Shown here in pieces: positions 1 to 12,921 of a stretch of DNA of 64,000 bases. Location: the NCBI GenBank assembly GCA_001606155.1, contig LODT01000004.1, forward strand, positions 1,054,001 through 1,118,000, read 5' to 3'. The position numbers and the translations under genes are program-made. This DNA comes from Tieghemostelium lacteum (lineage: Eukaryota; Evosea; Eumycetozoa; Dictyosteliales; Raperosteliaceae). Positions within the stretch are counted from its first letter, which is position 1, and every line of letters begins with the position of its first letter. The notes under the pieces were generated by a model, which was given only the letters and a program-made list of their open reading frames with translations, was not told the DNA's origin and did not search any database.

Positions 1-120
1 GAAGTAGAGAATAATAAATTCACTTTTATTTTGAACGTAATTTTGAATCTGTTGATTGTTATTGTTTTTTTTCTTTTACTTTTTTGTGCACACGTATATA
101 TATTAGTAATGTATTGACCC

Positions 121-2061
121 TTATACAAGGTAATCAATTAGATTTTTTATAAAATCTTTTTCATATTGGGTATTTAACATCATATTTGGATCATTTGGAG
201 GACATCTCAAAAGACCAGGGGCAAAGACCATAGAAATGTTATCAGCGTCCATTTTAGTTTTTGGTGTATTTGCAGGGTTGGCAACATATTTTAGGAATTT
301 GAGAATGAAAAACAAAACCTCACGGTTAATTGGAGGTAGATTGTGAACTTGTCTAGTAACTTCATCACGTGATTTTGATTTGATGCAATCATAGTACAAT
401 TCAGTTGGAATGACTGGATCTGTGAGCTCTCTAAGCCAGAGTTTGAGTAGACCTGCCAAAACATGTGGGTCATCACTGGTCAGAGTGAAATCAAATTCAT
501 TCATTTGTTTCTTTATACGGTTGACTTCAGAGGTTGTACCAGGTACACGGAAAATACCTTCAGTTGAACACCCATTACAATTGATGATACCTTCAGTTAC
601 AATTTTAAGGAATGCAGGGTAAGGCAGATCAGCGTATTCAACTACCTTTTCTCTCTGGACTTCCATAATTTGATCGAGGGTTGAATTGAAAATGGTTGGT
701 GTTGGACCTACATTTCCAGAACCCTTTAATTTATTACCACTCTTTTTCTTGTCATCATCTTTCTTCTTCTTGTCTTTATCTTTTTTTTCTTGTTCTTCTT
801 TTTTCTTTTTCTCTTGTTCCTCTTTTTTCTTTTCCTTTTTCTCTTGTTCATCTTTTTCCTTTTTCTCTTTTTTGTCACGTTTTTCTTGTTCTTCTTTTTC
901 CTTTTTTGTTTTTTCCCTTTCTCTTCTTTCTTTTTCTTCGTTATCTCTCTTTTCTTTGAGTTCTTGTGCTTTGGAGGCTGATGATAAAACTTTTTCGTCG
1001 TAGAATGGGGTGGATACAGGGGGTGATAAACCGTTGGTAAGTCTATTTTGGAACATTGAATTCAAATCCTGAGATAATCTGTTATTGTTGCCTGATATCA
1101 GACCTCCATTTGAGTTTCTCTTCTCTTTTAATAGATTGGTTGGTGGGGGTGGTGGTGTGCTGTTACCGCTGTGGGATAGTGGTGAGGTGTTTCCACTACC
1201 ACTTGACATTGGGGGTGAGAGTGATGATGCACTAGTTGAGAATGACAATTGACCTGAAACACCTCCACTTTGTGGATGGGTGTAAGATGACATTGTCTTA
1301 GGGTCCAATGAATTGGATTTAACAAATGCCGGAGGCTGTTGAAGAGATTTAAGTGCTGGTACACTGCCCAAAGGTGACCCTAACATTGTTATAGGTTGGG
1401 GAGAGTTATTGTTATTACTGTTGTTATTGGCAATTGGTTTGAATTGTGGTGGTACACCTGACATTCTTTTAGGAGTGGTAGGTGTTGAATTTGGTGATTG
1501 TTGTGGTGGTTTATTTAACATTGTTGGAGGTGGAGGTGGAGGCATGCTGTTATTTGTAATTACAATAGGTGGTGGGGGTAAGGTTACTGTACTTGGAGGA
1601 GGTGGTGGTAAATGTACTATAGGAGGTGGAAGATTATTAACAGATGTTATTGGTGGTGGTAATATGACTGTGTTGGGTGGAGGTGGGGGTAATCCCCCTG
1701 AATTACTGAGTTGCTGACCAGGTTGAGGAGGTGGTCTTCTAGGTACTGGTGGGGACCCTGATGGTGATGGAGATGGTGATAGTTTACTAATCATCTTTGG
1801 TGATGGTGGTGGCAATGTAGAGTTATTAATACTATTAATTACAGGTGAAGAAGAGCTATGTGAAGGTGATGGTGTAGTGCTATTTTGAGGTGGGTTATTG
1901 TTCATTGGCTGTTGTACTGGTGGTTGTGGTGGTCCTTGATTATTAGTAGGATGCATTATAGGTGATTTAAATGTTCTAGGAGGTGCCTGTGGTGGAGTCT
2001 TTAAGACAACACCATGACTAGTTGGTAATTGAAATACAGGTTGTTGTTGAGGTTTACTCAT
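121..2061 (-). CDS. RhoGAP domain protein with proline-rich N-terminus
   Basis: A single-exon gene encoding 646 aa. A RhoGAP domain occupies about residues 470-646 and should switch off Rho/Rac-family GTPases that control actin. The arginine finger is visible in GIFRVPG, and the [18 protein letters not shown] block is the standard GAP core. Residues 1-350 are Pro/Ser/Asn-rich, with many PPPP runs that could bind SH3, WW or profilin domains. About residues 365-445 are an almost pure Lys/Glu tract, probably a long charged helix. The domain sits at the extreme C-terminus, as in ARHGAP39-like and Dictyostelium mgp-type proteins, but I cannot assign the exact orthologue. The ATG at 2061 opens the frame and follows an AT-rich leader. 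The next gene on this strand (HIBCH) ends 523 bp upstream. Confidence 0.9.
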   Translation of the reverse strand: MSKPQQQPVFQLPTSHGVVLKTPPQAPPRTFKSPIMHPTNNQGPPQPPVQQPMNNNPPQNSTTPSPSHSSSSPVINSINNSTLPPPSPKMISKLSPSPSPSGSPPVPRRPPPQPGQQLSNSGGLPPPPPNTVILPPPITSVNNLPPPIVHLPPPPPSTVTLPPPPIVITNNSMPPPPPPTMLNKPPQQSPNSTPTTPKRMSGVPPQFKPIANNNSNNNNSPQPITMLGSPLGSVPALKSLQQPPAFVKSNSLDPKTMSSYTHPQSGGVSGQLSFSTSASSLSPPMSSGSGNTSPLSHSGNSTPPPPPTNLLKEKRNSNGGLISGNNNRLSQDLNSMFQNRLTNGLSPPVSTPFYDEKVLSSASKAQELKEKRDNEEKERREREKTKKEKEEQEKRDKKEKKEKDEQEKKEKKKEEQEKKKKEEQEKKDKDKKKKDDDKKKSGNKLKGSGNVGPTPTIFNSTLDQIMEVQREKVVEYADLPYPAFLKIVTEGIINCNGCSTEGIFRVPGTTSEVNRIKKQMNEFDFTLTSDDPHVLAGLLKLWLRELTDPVIPTELYYDCIKSKSRDEVTRQVHNLPPINREVLFFILKFLKYVANPANTPKTKMDADNISMVFAPGLLRCPPNDPNMMLNTQYEKDFIKNLIDYLV

Positions 2062-2584
2062 TATATATTATATATTATATGTATTTATGTGTGTATATTT
2101 GATGTAATGGTATATTATTGAATTTTTTCGGTAGTGACGAATTCAGTTGACAATGATTTAAATTACTGTGTAAAAGTTTTTTTTAATTTTTTTTTTTAAT
2201 TTTGATAATATCTCGCAATCTAGATTTATAAAACTTGAGATTTTTCTAGTTTTTTTTTTGTTATTTTACTCTTTTTTAATATTACAGGTGTTTTTTATCT
2301 CTTTGCAACAGAGTATTATCTATTTTAAAATATGTAAATTTTCTCTCTAAGCTACACAATCAATCAAAACTAAAAAATTTAAAAAAAAATCAAAAATTCG
2401 TTAATCAAATCGATCTGAATCGAAAATGTCACAAAAGGCATTTTTAATGGGTCAAAATTGACTTTTTTTTTTTTTTTTAAAATTTCATCATTTCAATCCT
2501 GGTTTCAAGATTTATATTAGGATTGAGGACATGGTTAAATATCCGTGGATAAATAAAATAGATCTATATCATGTAGGTGACACT
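2062..2584. other. Intergenic region between RhoGAP start and HIBCH end
   Basis: This 523-bp AT-rich spacer should hold the RhoGAP promoter and the HIBCH 3' end. Long T runs lie near 2177-2201 and 2462-2478. I see no ORF, RNA gene or repeat that I can support. Confidence 0.5.
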
Positions 2585-3815
2585 TTAAAAGAATTTTAAT
2601 TCTTTTTTAGCATTTAGTGGTTGGAAATAGGATTGAACTGTGTTATTTGAGACTTCAGAGAGTGTTGGTGGTGTCCACTTTGGGTTTTTATCCTTGTCGA
2701 CTAGCAATGCTCTGACACCTTCGAAAAAGTCATTGTTTCTTACAAAGACTTGTGACATTCTGTATTCCATTTTCAAACATTCATCCAAAGACAGAGATTT
2801 ACCTCTTTGCAATTGTTCATAGACAACTTTAAGTGAAGTTGGTGAAACTGATTTTAGAGTGTTTACAGTTTGTTTAGACCAATCAGTGCCCTCTTTTTCT
2901 AAACTTGCAATGATATCCTCTACAGAGGACTTTGAGAAACATCTCTTTATGGTCTCTAGATGCTGAACTACATCTAAAGACTTGTCGTTGATATCTACAT
3001 TTTCACTGAACTTATCCAAAACGGCTTTGACATTAGCTTCAGTTGGATTACTCAATGTTTCCAATTCCTGTTGAAGTTGTGGTACTTGTGCATTGGGTAC
3101 ATAGTGAGTTGCAACCCCAGTAACACGAACGTTCTTTCCTTTCAATTTGGCACCTGTTAATGCCAAATACATACCCATATGATTAGGCAGTCTACTGAGG
3201 AAATAGCTTCCGCCTACATCACAAAAGAAACCAATACCAGTCTCTGGCATTGCAAATACAGTATTCTCAGTAGCTACTCTAAATTTACCGTGAATGGATA
3301 CACCTATGCCACCACCCATTGCAAATCCATTGTATATAGATACCTGTGGAATAGTGTTGGTACCAATCAATTGATTTAACATGTACTCCTCTCTAAAGAA
3401 ATCACCATCACTCTCCTTTGGAGTGTTCTGGTCAGTTTGTTTACCTATATCATAGATTGCTCTGATATCACCACCGGCACAGAATGATTTATCACCCGCA
3501 CCTTTCATTACAACAACCATATCACCATCTTTTAATGATTTTTTCATTTCTAGATATTTAGGAGTGAGAATCTTTACCATATTGGAATTCAATGAATTCA
3601 AAGCTTTTGGTCTATTAAGGGTCACATTTAAACATTTTCCTTTGGTTTCAAATAGAACTTCAGACTGAATAGTTATATATTGTTATTAATGGTTTTTTGA
3701 TTACATTACTAATTTTCATCATCAACAATAAAACACCTACATCTAAAGTAGTACTTGAATAATATCTAATGGTTATATTTTGAAGTTGTTTGATTGGGTT
3801 GTGTAATCTCAACAT
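2585..3815 (-). CDS. hibch: 3-hydroxyisobutyryl-CoA hydrolase, mitochondrial
   Basis: A two-exon gene (exon 1 3741-3815, exon 2 2585-3664) with a 76-bp intron starting GTAGGT and ending TTCAG; the product is 384 aa. It hydrolyses 3-hydroxyisobutyryl-CoA in valine breakdown. The crotonase fold is clear: LNRPKALNSLN, the oxyanion-hole stretch SFCAGGDIRAI, and MPETGIGFFCDVGGSYFL. The last contains the Glu and Asp that act in human HIBCH. FFREEYMLN and MEYRMSQVFVRNNDFFEGVRA also match the family closely. Exon 1 encodes only MLRLHNPIKQLQNITIRYY plus six more residues, an Arg-rich amphipathic leader with no acidic residue before the last position, as expected for a mitochondrial presequence. The uninterrupted frame alone begins at a GTG inside the conserved domain, so that start is wrong. 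Identity is very secure; the exon 1 model rests on splice signals and reading phase. Confidence 0.93.
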
Positions 3816-3887
3816 GGAAATGAAACTGTCAAAAAATTTTTTTTTTTTTTTAATTTCACCCCTCCCATCACATTGATATTTTTAAAT

Positions 3888-5549
3888 ATGGTAGTATTGC
3901 CCAAGTTCATATTAAAAAAAATATTAAATAATGTTTGTGAAGAAGGAGTAAATTTTTATAATTTACAAAATATTATTAGTAACTTGTGTTGTGTGTCTAA
4001 AGAGTGGCAAGGTATATTAAAGAGTTTAACCTTCAAAAAAATATATATTTGTAATACAAAACAGTTGAATACAGTATTAAAGTGGGTAAACAATGGTATT
4101 AATATCCAAGATGCAGAATTCTTTTCGCTAGAGACTTTCGATAACGAATGTAAAATTAAATTGATAGAGGCATTAAACCAAAACAATGAACCAAATAACA
4201 GAGTACAACTTCCACAAAACCCACAAAATGATAAGGATTTTCTATACTTTTTCAATGTATTTAGTGAAAGTTTCAATCATAACCTAACAACATTGAGAAT
4301 TAATGTATCAATGGATGCAGATTTTAAAAGTAAAATCTTTGAACCAATTTTAAAGTACCTACCAAGATTTAAAGACAATATACCAAGGTTAGAGATAAAA
4401 GAGGCAGAATATTTTATCCAAAATAGAGAAGCTATTACAGAGATTCTCGAGAGATACAAAGTAGAGTCATTTTCATTGAATATAAAAAGCTCTCAGCATC
4501 CTATCATTACAAGTGGTTATCTAAAAGAACTTTATTTAACTAATGCTACTATAAGTGCTGATGAATCGAATTCCATATTCATCGGGTGTCCACAATTGGA
4601 GGTTTTTAGTTTGACTGGATTATCTAGGTTCAATTTCCTACCAAGACCTAGTGGTAATTTATTCCCTAATGGACTCTTGAAACACAAGTGCTTGAGGTCT
4701 TACCTAATCAGGAATGTACAAACAACAGAGTCTTTAGATGAATTGGCACAGATCTTGTCATATAATACTTCATTAACTAGATTTTTAATGATGGGTGGTT
4801 CTTTGGTATTTAGGGATACAGATGTTCCTGTAAAAGTGAACAACAGTACTTTGAAGTCAATGATATGTCCAAATTTCAATTATTCAACTCAACTATGGAG
4901 CTCTAAGTCTGCACTGGAGAGTTTATCTGTACAGAAGGTAACTCAACCACTCCAAGAGGATATCAAGAACTGTCACCAAAGCCTTACTAGACTAGCAATC
5001 AAAGAGATATGGGAACCACAATCATCAGAAAGATTTAATCAGTTTTTTGAAAATTGTGGGCATTCATTGAAATCTTTAACTATATCTTGCCACATTGATA
5101 GTGATGTGCAGAGTACTGTTATTTTCAATCATCTTAAATCACTACAAGAGATTGATGTGTTTGCCTGTAGTATTGATTTACTTACAGCACTATTTGAACA
5201 CCAACACCCAACATTGACTAAAGTTACCGCTAGAGTGCAATTACCAGATGATAAAGTACTTCAAATGATACAAAATAATAGAACAATAACTAGTCTAACC
5301 TTACGTGTGAATCATCATAGTAATGAAAAGTCATTTAAAGATTTTATGGAAATCCTAACCAAAAATAATAGTTTATTGTATCTAAACTATGAAAACGATT
5401 TCTTTTCTTTGAGAGAATGTTCAGATTTAGAATTTTTATCGAATGCCAAAAAAGAAATATTAACATACTATCAATCCAAAGAAAACCCAATTCCCACACA
5501 AAATGTAATATACCAAAGCACCGAAGTTAATCAATATTTTAACATTTAA
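3888..5549 (+). CDS. F-box/LRR-like protein of an expanded dictyostelid family
   Basis: A single-exon gene of 553 aa starting at the ATG at 3888 (MVVLPKFILKKIL). The frame is open from a TTG 15 bases earlier, but that is not a plausible start. The N-terminus resembles a degenerate F-box: a LPKFILKKIL helix, then ISNLCCVSKEW. The rest is a string of irregular Leu/Asn-rich segments with leucine-rich-repeat periodicity (LKSLTISCH, LKSLQEIDV, ITSLTLRVNHH). By analogy with F-box/LRR proteins it may be a substrate adaptor of an SCF ubiquitin ligase, but I have no orthologue in mind. It converges on the first PKS gene with only 17 bp between stop codons. Its last 70-80 bases were copied with that PKS gene and reappear at about 13988-14058. 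Confidence 0.72.
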   Translation: MVVLPKFILKKILNNVCEEGVNFYNLQNIISNLCCVSKEWQGILKSLTFKKIYICNTKQLNTVLKWVNNGINIQDAEFFSLETFDNECKIKLIEALNQNNEPNNRVQLPQNPQNDKDFLYFFNVFSESFNHNLTTLRINVSMDADFKSKIFEPILKYLPRFKDNIPRLEIKEAEYFIQNREAITEILERYKVESFSLNIKSSQHPIITSGYLKELYLTNATISADESNSIFIGCPQLEVFSLTGLSRFNFLPRPSGNLFPNGLLKHKCLRSYLIRNVQTTESLDELAQILSYNTSLTRFLMMGGSLVFRDTDVPVKVNNSTLKSMICPNFNYSTQLWSSKSALESLSVQKVTQPLQEDIKNCHQSLTRLAIKEIWEPQSSERFNQFFENCGHSLKSLTISCHIDSDVQSTVIFNHLKSLQEIDVFACSIDLLTALFEHQHPTLTKVTARVQLPDDKVLQMIQNNRTITSLTLRVNHHSNEKSFKDFMEILTKNNSLLYLNYENDFFSLRECSDLEFLSNAKKEILTYYQSKENPIPTQNVIYQSTEVNQYFNI

Positions 5550-5566
5550 AATAAATTCTAAATTGG

Positions 5567-8500
5567 TTATTTATTTAGAGCATTTGATATTTTAGTTGCA
5601 ATTGAATTGGTGGAATTTGAAATCAATTGAATGTAGGTGAAGAGATTTTTGGTGTTTTCAAAAGTATCTTCAATAGAATTCTTCAATTGTGTTGTCATAA
5701 GTGAATCAAATCCATAATCTTTCAATTTAACATCTGAATTGAAGTTGGATAGCTCAATTGATAAAAGTTTAGATATAATTTGAACTAATTGTTCAAGAAC
5801 AATATCACTTGCTTTGATATTATTGGTGATGTAAATATTATTGTAGAATTCATAAATTTGATCTGGTTTTGTAATTAAATGTTCAATTTTTGGTTTGAGT
5901 GATTCATTTTTACAATAAATCTTCAAGAAATCATTGCTGGATAATTGAAAGTTTGAAGGTATTTGTTTGCCACTTTGGAATGCAATATCTAATCCTCCAA
6001 GTATCTTTGGGAGAGTAATTGTATTAATTCCTTCAGATTGAAGGTATTCTTCAATTGATTTGTTGTTTGCAACAACTCCTCCACCTTCCATTCCTCCAAA
6101 GTTTATACTTGTTGCAGATAATCCAATTGATTTTCTGAAATCAGCCAAATGATCCATTAAAAGATTTGCTGAAATGTAATGACATTGTTTATCAGAACCT
6201 GAAAATGCTGCAATTGATGAGAATAGAATGAAATTATCTAAATTCCAATTTAATTCAATTGAAAGTTCATGTAGATTAATTGCTCCAATTGCTTTTGGTT
6301 TATGAGTTTCTGAGAATTTCAATTCATTCATATCATGTAAATCTGTATAATCGTAAACTGTTGCAAGATGAATGACTGATTTGATTGAAATATCATCATA
6401 TTGTTTCTGAATCAATTCAATATTTCTTTTGATTTCATTTTTATCAGAAACATCACATTGTTTGAAAATGAATTGAATTTGTTTGTTCGAATTCATCATC
6501 AATTCAATTTCCCATTTCATTGTTGATTTTGATAAAATGATAATATTCTTGATATTTGGTGATCTTTGAAGAATCCATTTCAAAATTGGAATGACAATTC
6601 CAGCTTGACCAGTAATTAAAAGTGTTTCTTGAATTGTTGTCAATTGATATTGATCTTTGAGGATTTTGTGGTTTGATAAAGGTGATAATGTTGGATTTAC
6701 TTTGTATTGTTCAATCATTGGTGTGATGACTTCTTCTTCAACATTTTCAAAGTTTATAACAAATTTTCCAACATGTTTTGATTGACCAATTGTTTCAATT
6801 GCTTCTTTCACTTGATTACTTTGGAATACTTTTAGAGGAACCAATTTCAAATTTCCTTTTGAAATATTATCTAAAAATAATTCCATCTTTCTTGCACATT
6901 GACCAGGCATACATCCATTATATATCAATATCTCAAATGAAATAAATGCCTTTGAATATTTGAGTTGACCCAGATCCATTGTTTCATTTTCAATCAATTG
7001 GGTGACTGAAAGATCAATTATTCTTCCAACTTTTGAGAGACAATTGAAATTACTTGACATAAAATCACCAGATAGAGTATTGAGAATGATATCAACTGAT
7101 CCATATTTCTCTTTGATTTTTGATGAGTATGAATGAGTTCTTGAATTGAAATAATCAGTTATCATATCACCATAGTTATCTCTTAAATACTTTTCTTTCT
7201 CAGCTGATCCAACACTCACAAATATTTTACCTTTATAATTCTTCCATTTCAAGATATTTAGAGTAGATAAACCAACACCTCCACTTGCAGTATGAATGAG
7301 AATTGAACCGAATTCTTTAATTCTCACAAGAGAAAATAGAGAAAAGTAAGAAGTTAAATATGTGGTTACCAAAGGAGCTGAATCAGTAAAACCAATATTG
7401 TCTGGGAGTAGAGCCAAATTACTTTCAGGTTCAAAAACATGTGAGCCTATAGAATTTACAGCTATACAAAGAACTCGATCACCAATTTTGAATTTTGTAC
7501 ATCCTGGTCCAATTCTTGTTACAATTCCAGAACATTCTAATCCAAATGCAGGGTTATAAATATCACAATCTCTTGGGTACATATCTTGAGGTAACAATCC
7601 TCTATAAAACATATTGTCTTTGAAATTGATTCCAGATGCCATAACTTTGATTTCATAGTGTTTGTTTGGTAATTCTTTCAATTTTGGGTACCATGTCAAT
7701 TCAAGATTAGGATTACAATGTAAATAGAGATTATTGATATCGGATTCATATGAATTTGATTTCAATTGATCTTGATGTAATCTTTGAACAAGTACTGTTC
7801 CATTTCTGATTTTGAATTCTCTGTCAAGTCCAACGATATTTTGGTCCAAGAGATTAGCTATCAAATTGCAATTTAAAGATTTCAGAGTTTGTTGATCAAT
7901 ATTTATCGAATAAATATCACAAAATTCTTCTTTTTTCAAATATCTATAACATCCAATCAAAGATCCATTCAAATAACTCTTGTTGTTGGTATCTTTCTCG
8001 TTTGAATGTTCAGTTAACAATATCAATTTTGATTGAGATTTCAATTTGTGAAGATTTTTTGAAACTTTGATGAAATCCATTGAAATTTGAATATAATTGT
8101 CTTTGTTAATTTCACTTCCAATTCCATAAAAGAAAATCAATCCATTGTTTGGGAAATTTTCTAGATTTAAGAAATCATTACAATTCAAGATTTGATAATT
8201 TTGGTTTTCAAAAATTGTTTCAATACTATTTTTCAATGATTGATTTAAAGGTATTGATATAGTTGAAGGAATGATTATTATGTTATTGAGTTCTATATTG
8301 TTTTTAGAATGAGATATTGATTCTTTTTGATAAATATGCAAATTTAGTTTGGTGAATCCAATTTCAGTTAATTGTGAGTGCAATGAGCTATCTTTAGGAT
8401 CTTCAAGTTTATCTTGTGAATAGTTATCAATAATCATTAAACTGCCTTTAGGAATCAAGATATTGTGAAGTTGTTGCAGAATAGAATATTGTTGTGTTTT

Positions 8501-11500
8501 GGAATCCAACAATGTTGATGAGATAACAATAATATCATAATTTGATATTGGAATGAACTCTTTGTTTGGATCAAATGATTCAATTCCATGTTGTATTGTT
8601 CTATGTCTTATTCTCATATTATTTGAATAATTTTCAAACTGTTGTTTAGATTCAACTTGGTTTGGATTCAAATCAATAATAGTGAAATCATAGAGTATAT
8701 TGAGTTTCTCTTTCAAATGTGATTCAATCATTTCAACAATGGTATTCAATTTCAGATCAGGTTTTTCATTGTTATTGAACACAAGACTTTTTATCAAATA
8801 AATTTGATTTGATTCCATTGAACATTCATCTAAATGATTGAAAACAATAGATTCTTTTGGTTGCCAATGATATGTGAAGATTTCCTTTGATGGATGTTTG
8901 ATATTCATATTTCCTTTGGTTGTTTTATGCTTGATTCTGGTGATAGATGTTATTGTAGAATCAATATGAATAATTGACCTTCCGTTGACAGGGTTGATGA
9001 TATCAATGGTATACTTTGACTTGTTTCCAACAAATTCAATAGTTTTACTGTAAACAAGAAGAGTTCCAGGTTGATCTAATGTGATATTGGATGGGTAATA
9101 TATGAGTGTTTGAAAACTATCCAATACTAATTCTTGAGGAGGTTCTAATAATGCAATATATCCGTGGTTAGAAGTGTCTATGGTAACTGCATTCAATTCG
9201 AATGATTTATCAATATTGGTAACATCAAGTGAACTGAGAACTGATGATGGACCCACATTAGTTGAATTTACCTTTTGGAATGATGGACCATAAGGTAATC
9301 CAAGTTGTGAAAGTTTTTTGTAAACTTCAGTTTTGTTCAATTTAGTGAGTGAACATTCTTGTTTCAGTTTATCAATATCAAATTGTGATAAATTGTAATC
9401 AAGTGAATGTAATCCAAATCTTCCATGACTTGATTTGGTCCATTTTTCATTATTGATGTTTCTGAAATAGAAATCAACTCGGAATTCATGTAAAGTCATT
9501 GTTTGTTGTATTACAGTTTGAACTATAACTGGTATATCATTTGATATCACCAATGGTTGTTCAAACTTTAGATTATAAATTGTTAAATCTTGATTTGGAT
9601 ATTGTTTCAATAGGATATCGACATATCCACTTCCTGGGAAGATATATTGACCTTTGATTATGTGTCCTTTCAAGAATTGGAATGCAGGTTTCTTCAAATC
9701 AATCAATGTTTCAATAACCATATTTCCTTGTTGTTTGTTTATTCCAAGTAAATTGGATGATGGAATCATTTCTCTTCTTACAATCTTTGGATGATTCCAA
9801 TATTCTTGAGTATCCCATTGATATTTAGGAATCCAATCTGTTCTTCGTTTGAATTCGATTGAATTATCATTCTCAAGATGTTGAGAGTTTTGAAAATTCA
9901 ATTGAACTCCATTGAGGAAAAGTTGTGATAGACATTGTTGAATTTGTTCTGAAATTAATTTCTTTTTGTTCATTATTGATAGTGTTATGATTTTATTGTT
10001 GGTGGTGTTGTTAATTGCTGAAGTGTTTAGGCATTGAGGAATATACATTGAAAGTGTTGGGTGAGGTGATATTTCAATGTAAATGGTTGTTGATGATTGT
10101 TGTTGTGATTGTTTATCAAGAAGATATTGATGAAGTGATTGAATTGATTCTTCAAATCTAACTGGATTTCGAAGATTTTGAAAAATATAGTGATTGTTGT
10201 AAAATGATTCATTTTCCATTTGTTTTCCAGTTACTGTTGAAAAGAATGGAATTATTGGTAATTGAGATGGATAAAGATCGGAAAGTGATTCGATTACTTT
10301 ATCTTGGATCAAATCTTGTTTACTCGAGTGGAATGAACATGGTGTTCCTAAAAATGCACTGAATATTCCTTGTTCTCGTAAATAGGTCTGAATAGATTTC
10401 AAATTTTCTTCAGATGATGTCAATACAATTGAATCTGGTGAGTTGAAACATGATATTTCAATTTTATCTTTCATTAATTGAAGTTGAGTGGATTCATTGA
10501 CAATTTCATTGAATTTATTCAATCCAATTCCAATGGAAATCATTCTTCCACTTCCAATTGTTTGTTGTTGTAAAGTTGATCTGAAGTATACAATCTTGAT
10601 TGCAGTTTCAAGATTGATGATACCAGAACATAATGCTGATGCAACTTCTCCAAAACTATTAAAGTATTTTATTAGAATTATTATGTAAATAGAATATTCA
10701 TTAATAGTATACATACCTGTGACCAATAACAGCATCTGGTTGGATTCCCCAACTTTTCAAAAATTCAATGATTCCAAATTGAAACAAGAATAAACTTGGT
10801 TGTGCAATTATTGGGTGATGAATTTCATTTGAATCTTTGGGTATACTTTTCAATCTATCAATAATTGAATATCCAAAATATTGTTTCAACATATTATCAC
10901 ATAACTCAACTGAATTTCTGAATGTACTATTTGATTGGTGAAGATAATCTAACATTTCATTCCATTGTGGTCCTTGTCCACAAAATACAAATGCAATTGA
11001 TGGTATATCAGTTGTTTGTAAACTAGCAGAGTTATTAGAAAGTCTTTTTGATTTCAAATCATCCCAATCTTTACAAGAAATAGTGAATTTCTTTTGTAGA
11101 TTCAAATCTTTTGACTGAGATTGGTATCTGATAAAATCAAGGAATGATTCATAAGTGTTTGGTGATCTTTTGATAACCTCATCAATATATTGATCAAATG
11201 ATTTTTGTGAATTTGTTGAGAATGGTATCAAAAATTCAAATTGATCTTTCAAATCAAAGGAATTTGAAGTCAATAATGGTTGTTGATCAGTTTTTTGATT
11301 GTATTCTTGAATAACCATGAAACAATTAGATCCACCAAATCCAAAACAATTTATTCCAACTGAAATAGTTTTATCCTGTGGGAAATCAATTGTGTCAGTG
11401 ACAACTTGAAGGTTCCATCCTTCAAAATCGATTTTGGGATTTGGTTTGTTGAAGTTGATATTTGAAACTAATTTACGATGTTTCATCATCATTGCCACTT

Positions 11501-12563
11501 TAATGAGACCTGAAACTCCTGATGCTGCTTCACTGTGTCCAAGGTTGGATTTCAAACTTCCAATGTAGAGAGGATTCTCTTTTGAATGGTGATCTTTGAA
11601 AACTCTTGAAACTGCTTCAATTTCGATTGGATCTCCAGCTGCAGTACTTGTTCCATGTGCTTCGAAATAGAAGATATCAGATGGATTTATTTGAAATTTC
11701 TTCATTGTATAATCAATATTTTCGAATTGAGCTTGACCTGATGGTTGAGTTGGATAATTCTTCATATTTCTACCATCTTCATTCGAGTTTGTTGCTTTGA
11801 TAACACAGTAAATCTGATCTTTATCAATGATGGCTTTTGATAGTTTCTTGAGAATAACCAATCCAACACCTTCACTTCTTACATATCCATCTGCATCTGC
11901 ATCAAATGGTCTTGAAATACCACACTTTCCCAAGATTCCTAGTGTTGTAAATCCAATTGTAATTGCAGGATCAAATAGTGCATTTACACCTCCACAAACT
12001 GACATTTGACTTTGACCAGAGATAATTGATTGGCAACCGAGATAGATAGCATTTAATGATGATGAACATGCTGAATCGATAGACATAGATGGTCCTCGAA
12101 GATCAAATGCAAATGATAAACCATTTGATAGAAATGTTGATGATGTTCCAAGTACACCCCAATTCGAATTTGGATCTTTAAGCATTGTGTAGTCTCTATT
12201 CATTGAACCAATAAAAACAGAGGTATCAGTACCTTTATATTGAGAAGGTGTGATATGAGCATCTTCAAATGCCTCCCAAAGAACAGTGTACAAAAGTCTT
12301 TGTTGTGGATCAATATTCATTGATTCTTTTGGAGAGACACCAAAGAAGAGAGGATCAAAGTTCTTCCAATGTTTCATATCAATTAGACCAGCTCTATTAT
12401 TAGACATCATTCCTTGTTCATGAAATGACTTTGACCATCTTTCTTCAGGAACATCTTCCACCATATCTCTTTTGTTTAATATGTTCTCCCAAAACTCTTT
12501 TGGCGAGTTTGATTCTCCAGGTAATCTGCATCCAATACCTATAACTGCAATATCACAATCCAT
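5567..12563 (-). CDS. Highly reducing type I polyketide synthase, copy 1
   Basis: Two exons (10717-12563 and 5567-10655) separated by a 61-bp GTATGT...TTTAATAG intron; 2311 aa. It is an iterative multidomain enzyme that builds a reduced polyketide or fatty-acid-like chain. Domains in order: ketosynthase 1-425 (Cys166 in DSACSSS, His303 in HGTSTAAG, His343 in NLGHSEAASG); acyltransferase about 525-830 (GQGPQW, GHSFGE with Ser616, His725); dehydratase about 930-1210 (His947 in HIIKGQYIFP, plus LPYGPSFQ and LDSFQ); a methyltransferase-like region about 1250-1420 lacking a clear SAM-binding glycine motif; enoylreductase about 1590-1890 (HTASGGVGLS); ketoreductase about 1920-2130 (FSSIAAFSGSDKQCHYISAN); acyl carrier protein (Ser2267 in GFDSL). 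It ends after the carrier protein, with no thioesterase and no chalcone-synthase-like Steely domain. The intron splits the codon of the acyltransferase serine. The chain length and starter unit cannot be read from sequence. Confidence 0.96.
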
Positions 12564-12727
12564 ATTTTACTTTTAATTATTTAATTGTTTTTAATTAAAA
12601 TGAATTAAAATTAAAACTGTATTTAAATACAAAAAAGTTTTAGAGGATCTCGGTTTATCTACTATTATATTTAATAGATAATGAAGCTTCGTAATTGTGG
12701 TAAAAATTAAGATAAAAATTATTTTAA

Positions 12728-12747
12728 AAAAACTAGTACTAGTTTTT
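12728..12747. promoter_or_regulatory. 20-bp perfect palindrome upstream of PKS copy 1
   Basis: The sequence aaaaactagtactagttttt lies about 165-185 bp upstream of the PKS copy 1 start. The matching stretch upstream of copy 2 no longer contains it. It could bind a dimeric regulator or be chance in AT-rich DNA; the sequence alone does not decide. Confidence 0.35.
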
Positions 12748-12921
12748 AAATTTAGAGTAACTATTCATTTTTAAATATATCAATTAGTACTATAATGTAG
12801 GGCACATAAATGAAAAGATACCGTATAAGAAAATATAAAATTACGAATCCTATCCTTTAATGAAAAGATTCAAAATTTTCTCAAATAATAGGATTAATAT
12901 AAAAAAAATAAAAGATTTAAC

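Noticed and set aside
686-1003. Ser/Phe-rich plus-strand frames.
   Set aside because: Shadow of the Lys/Glu-rich tract of the RhoGAP gene on the other strand.
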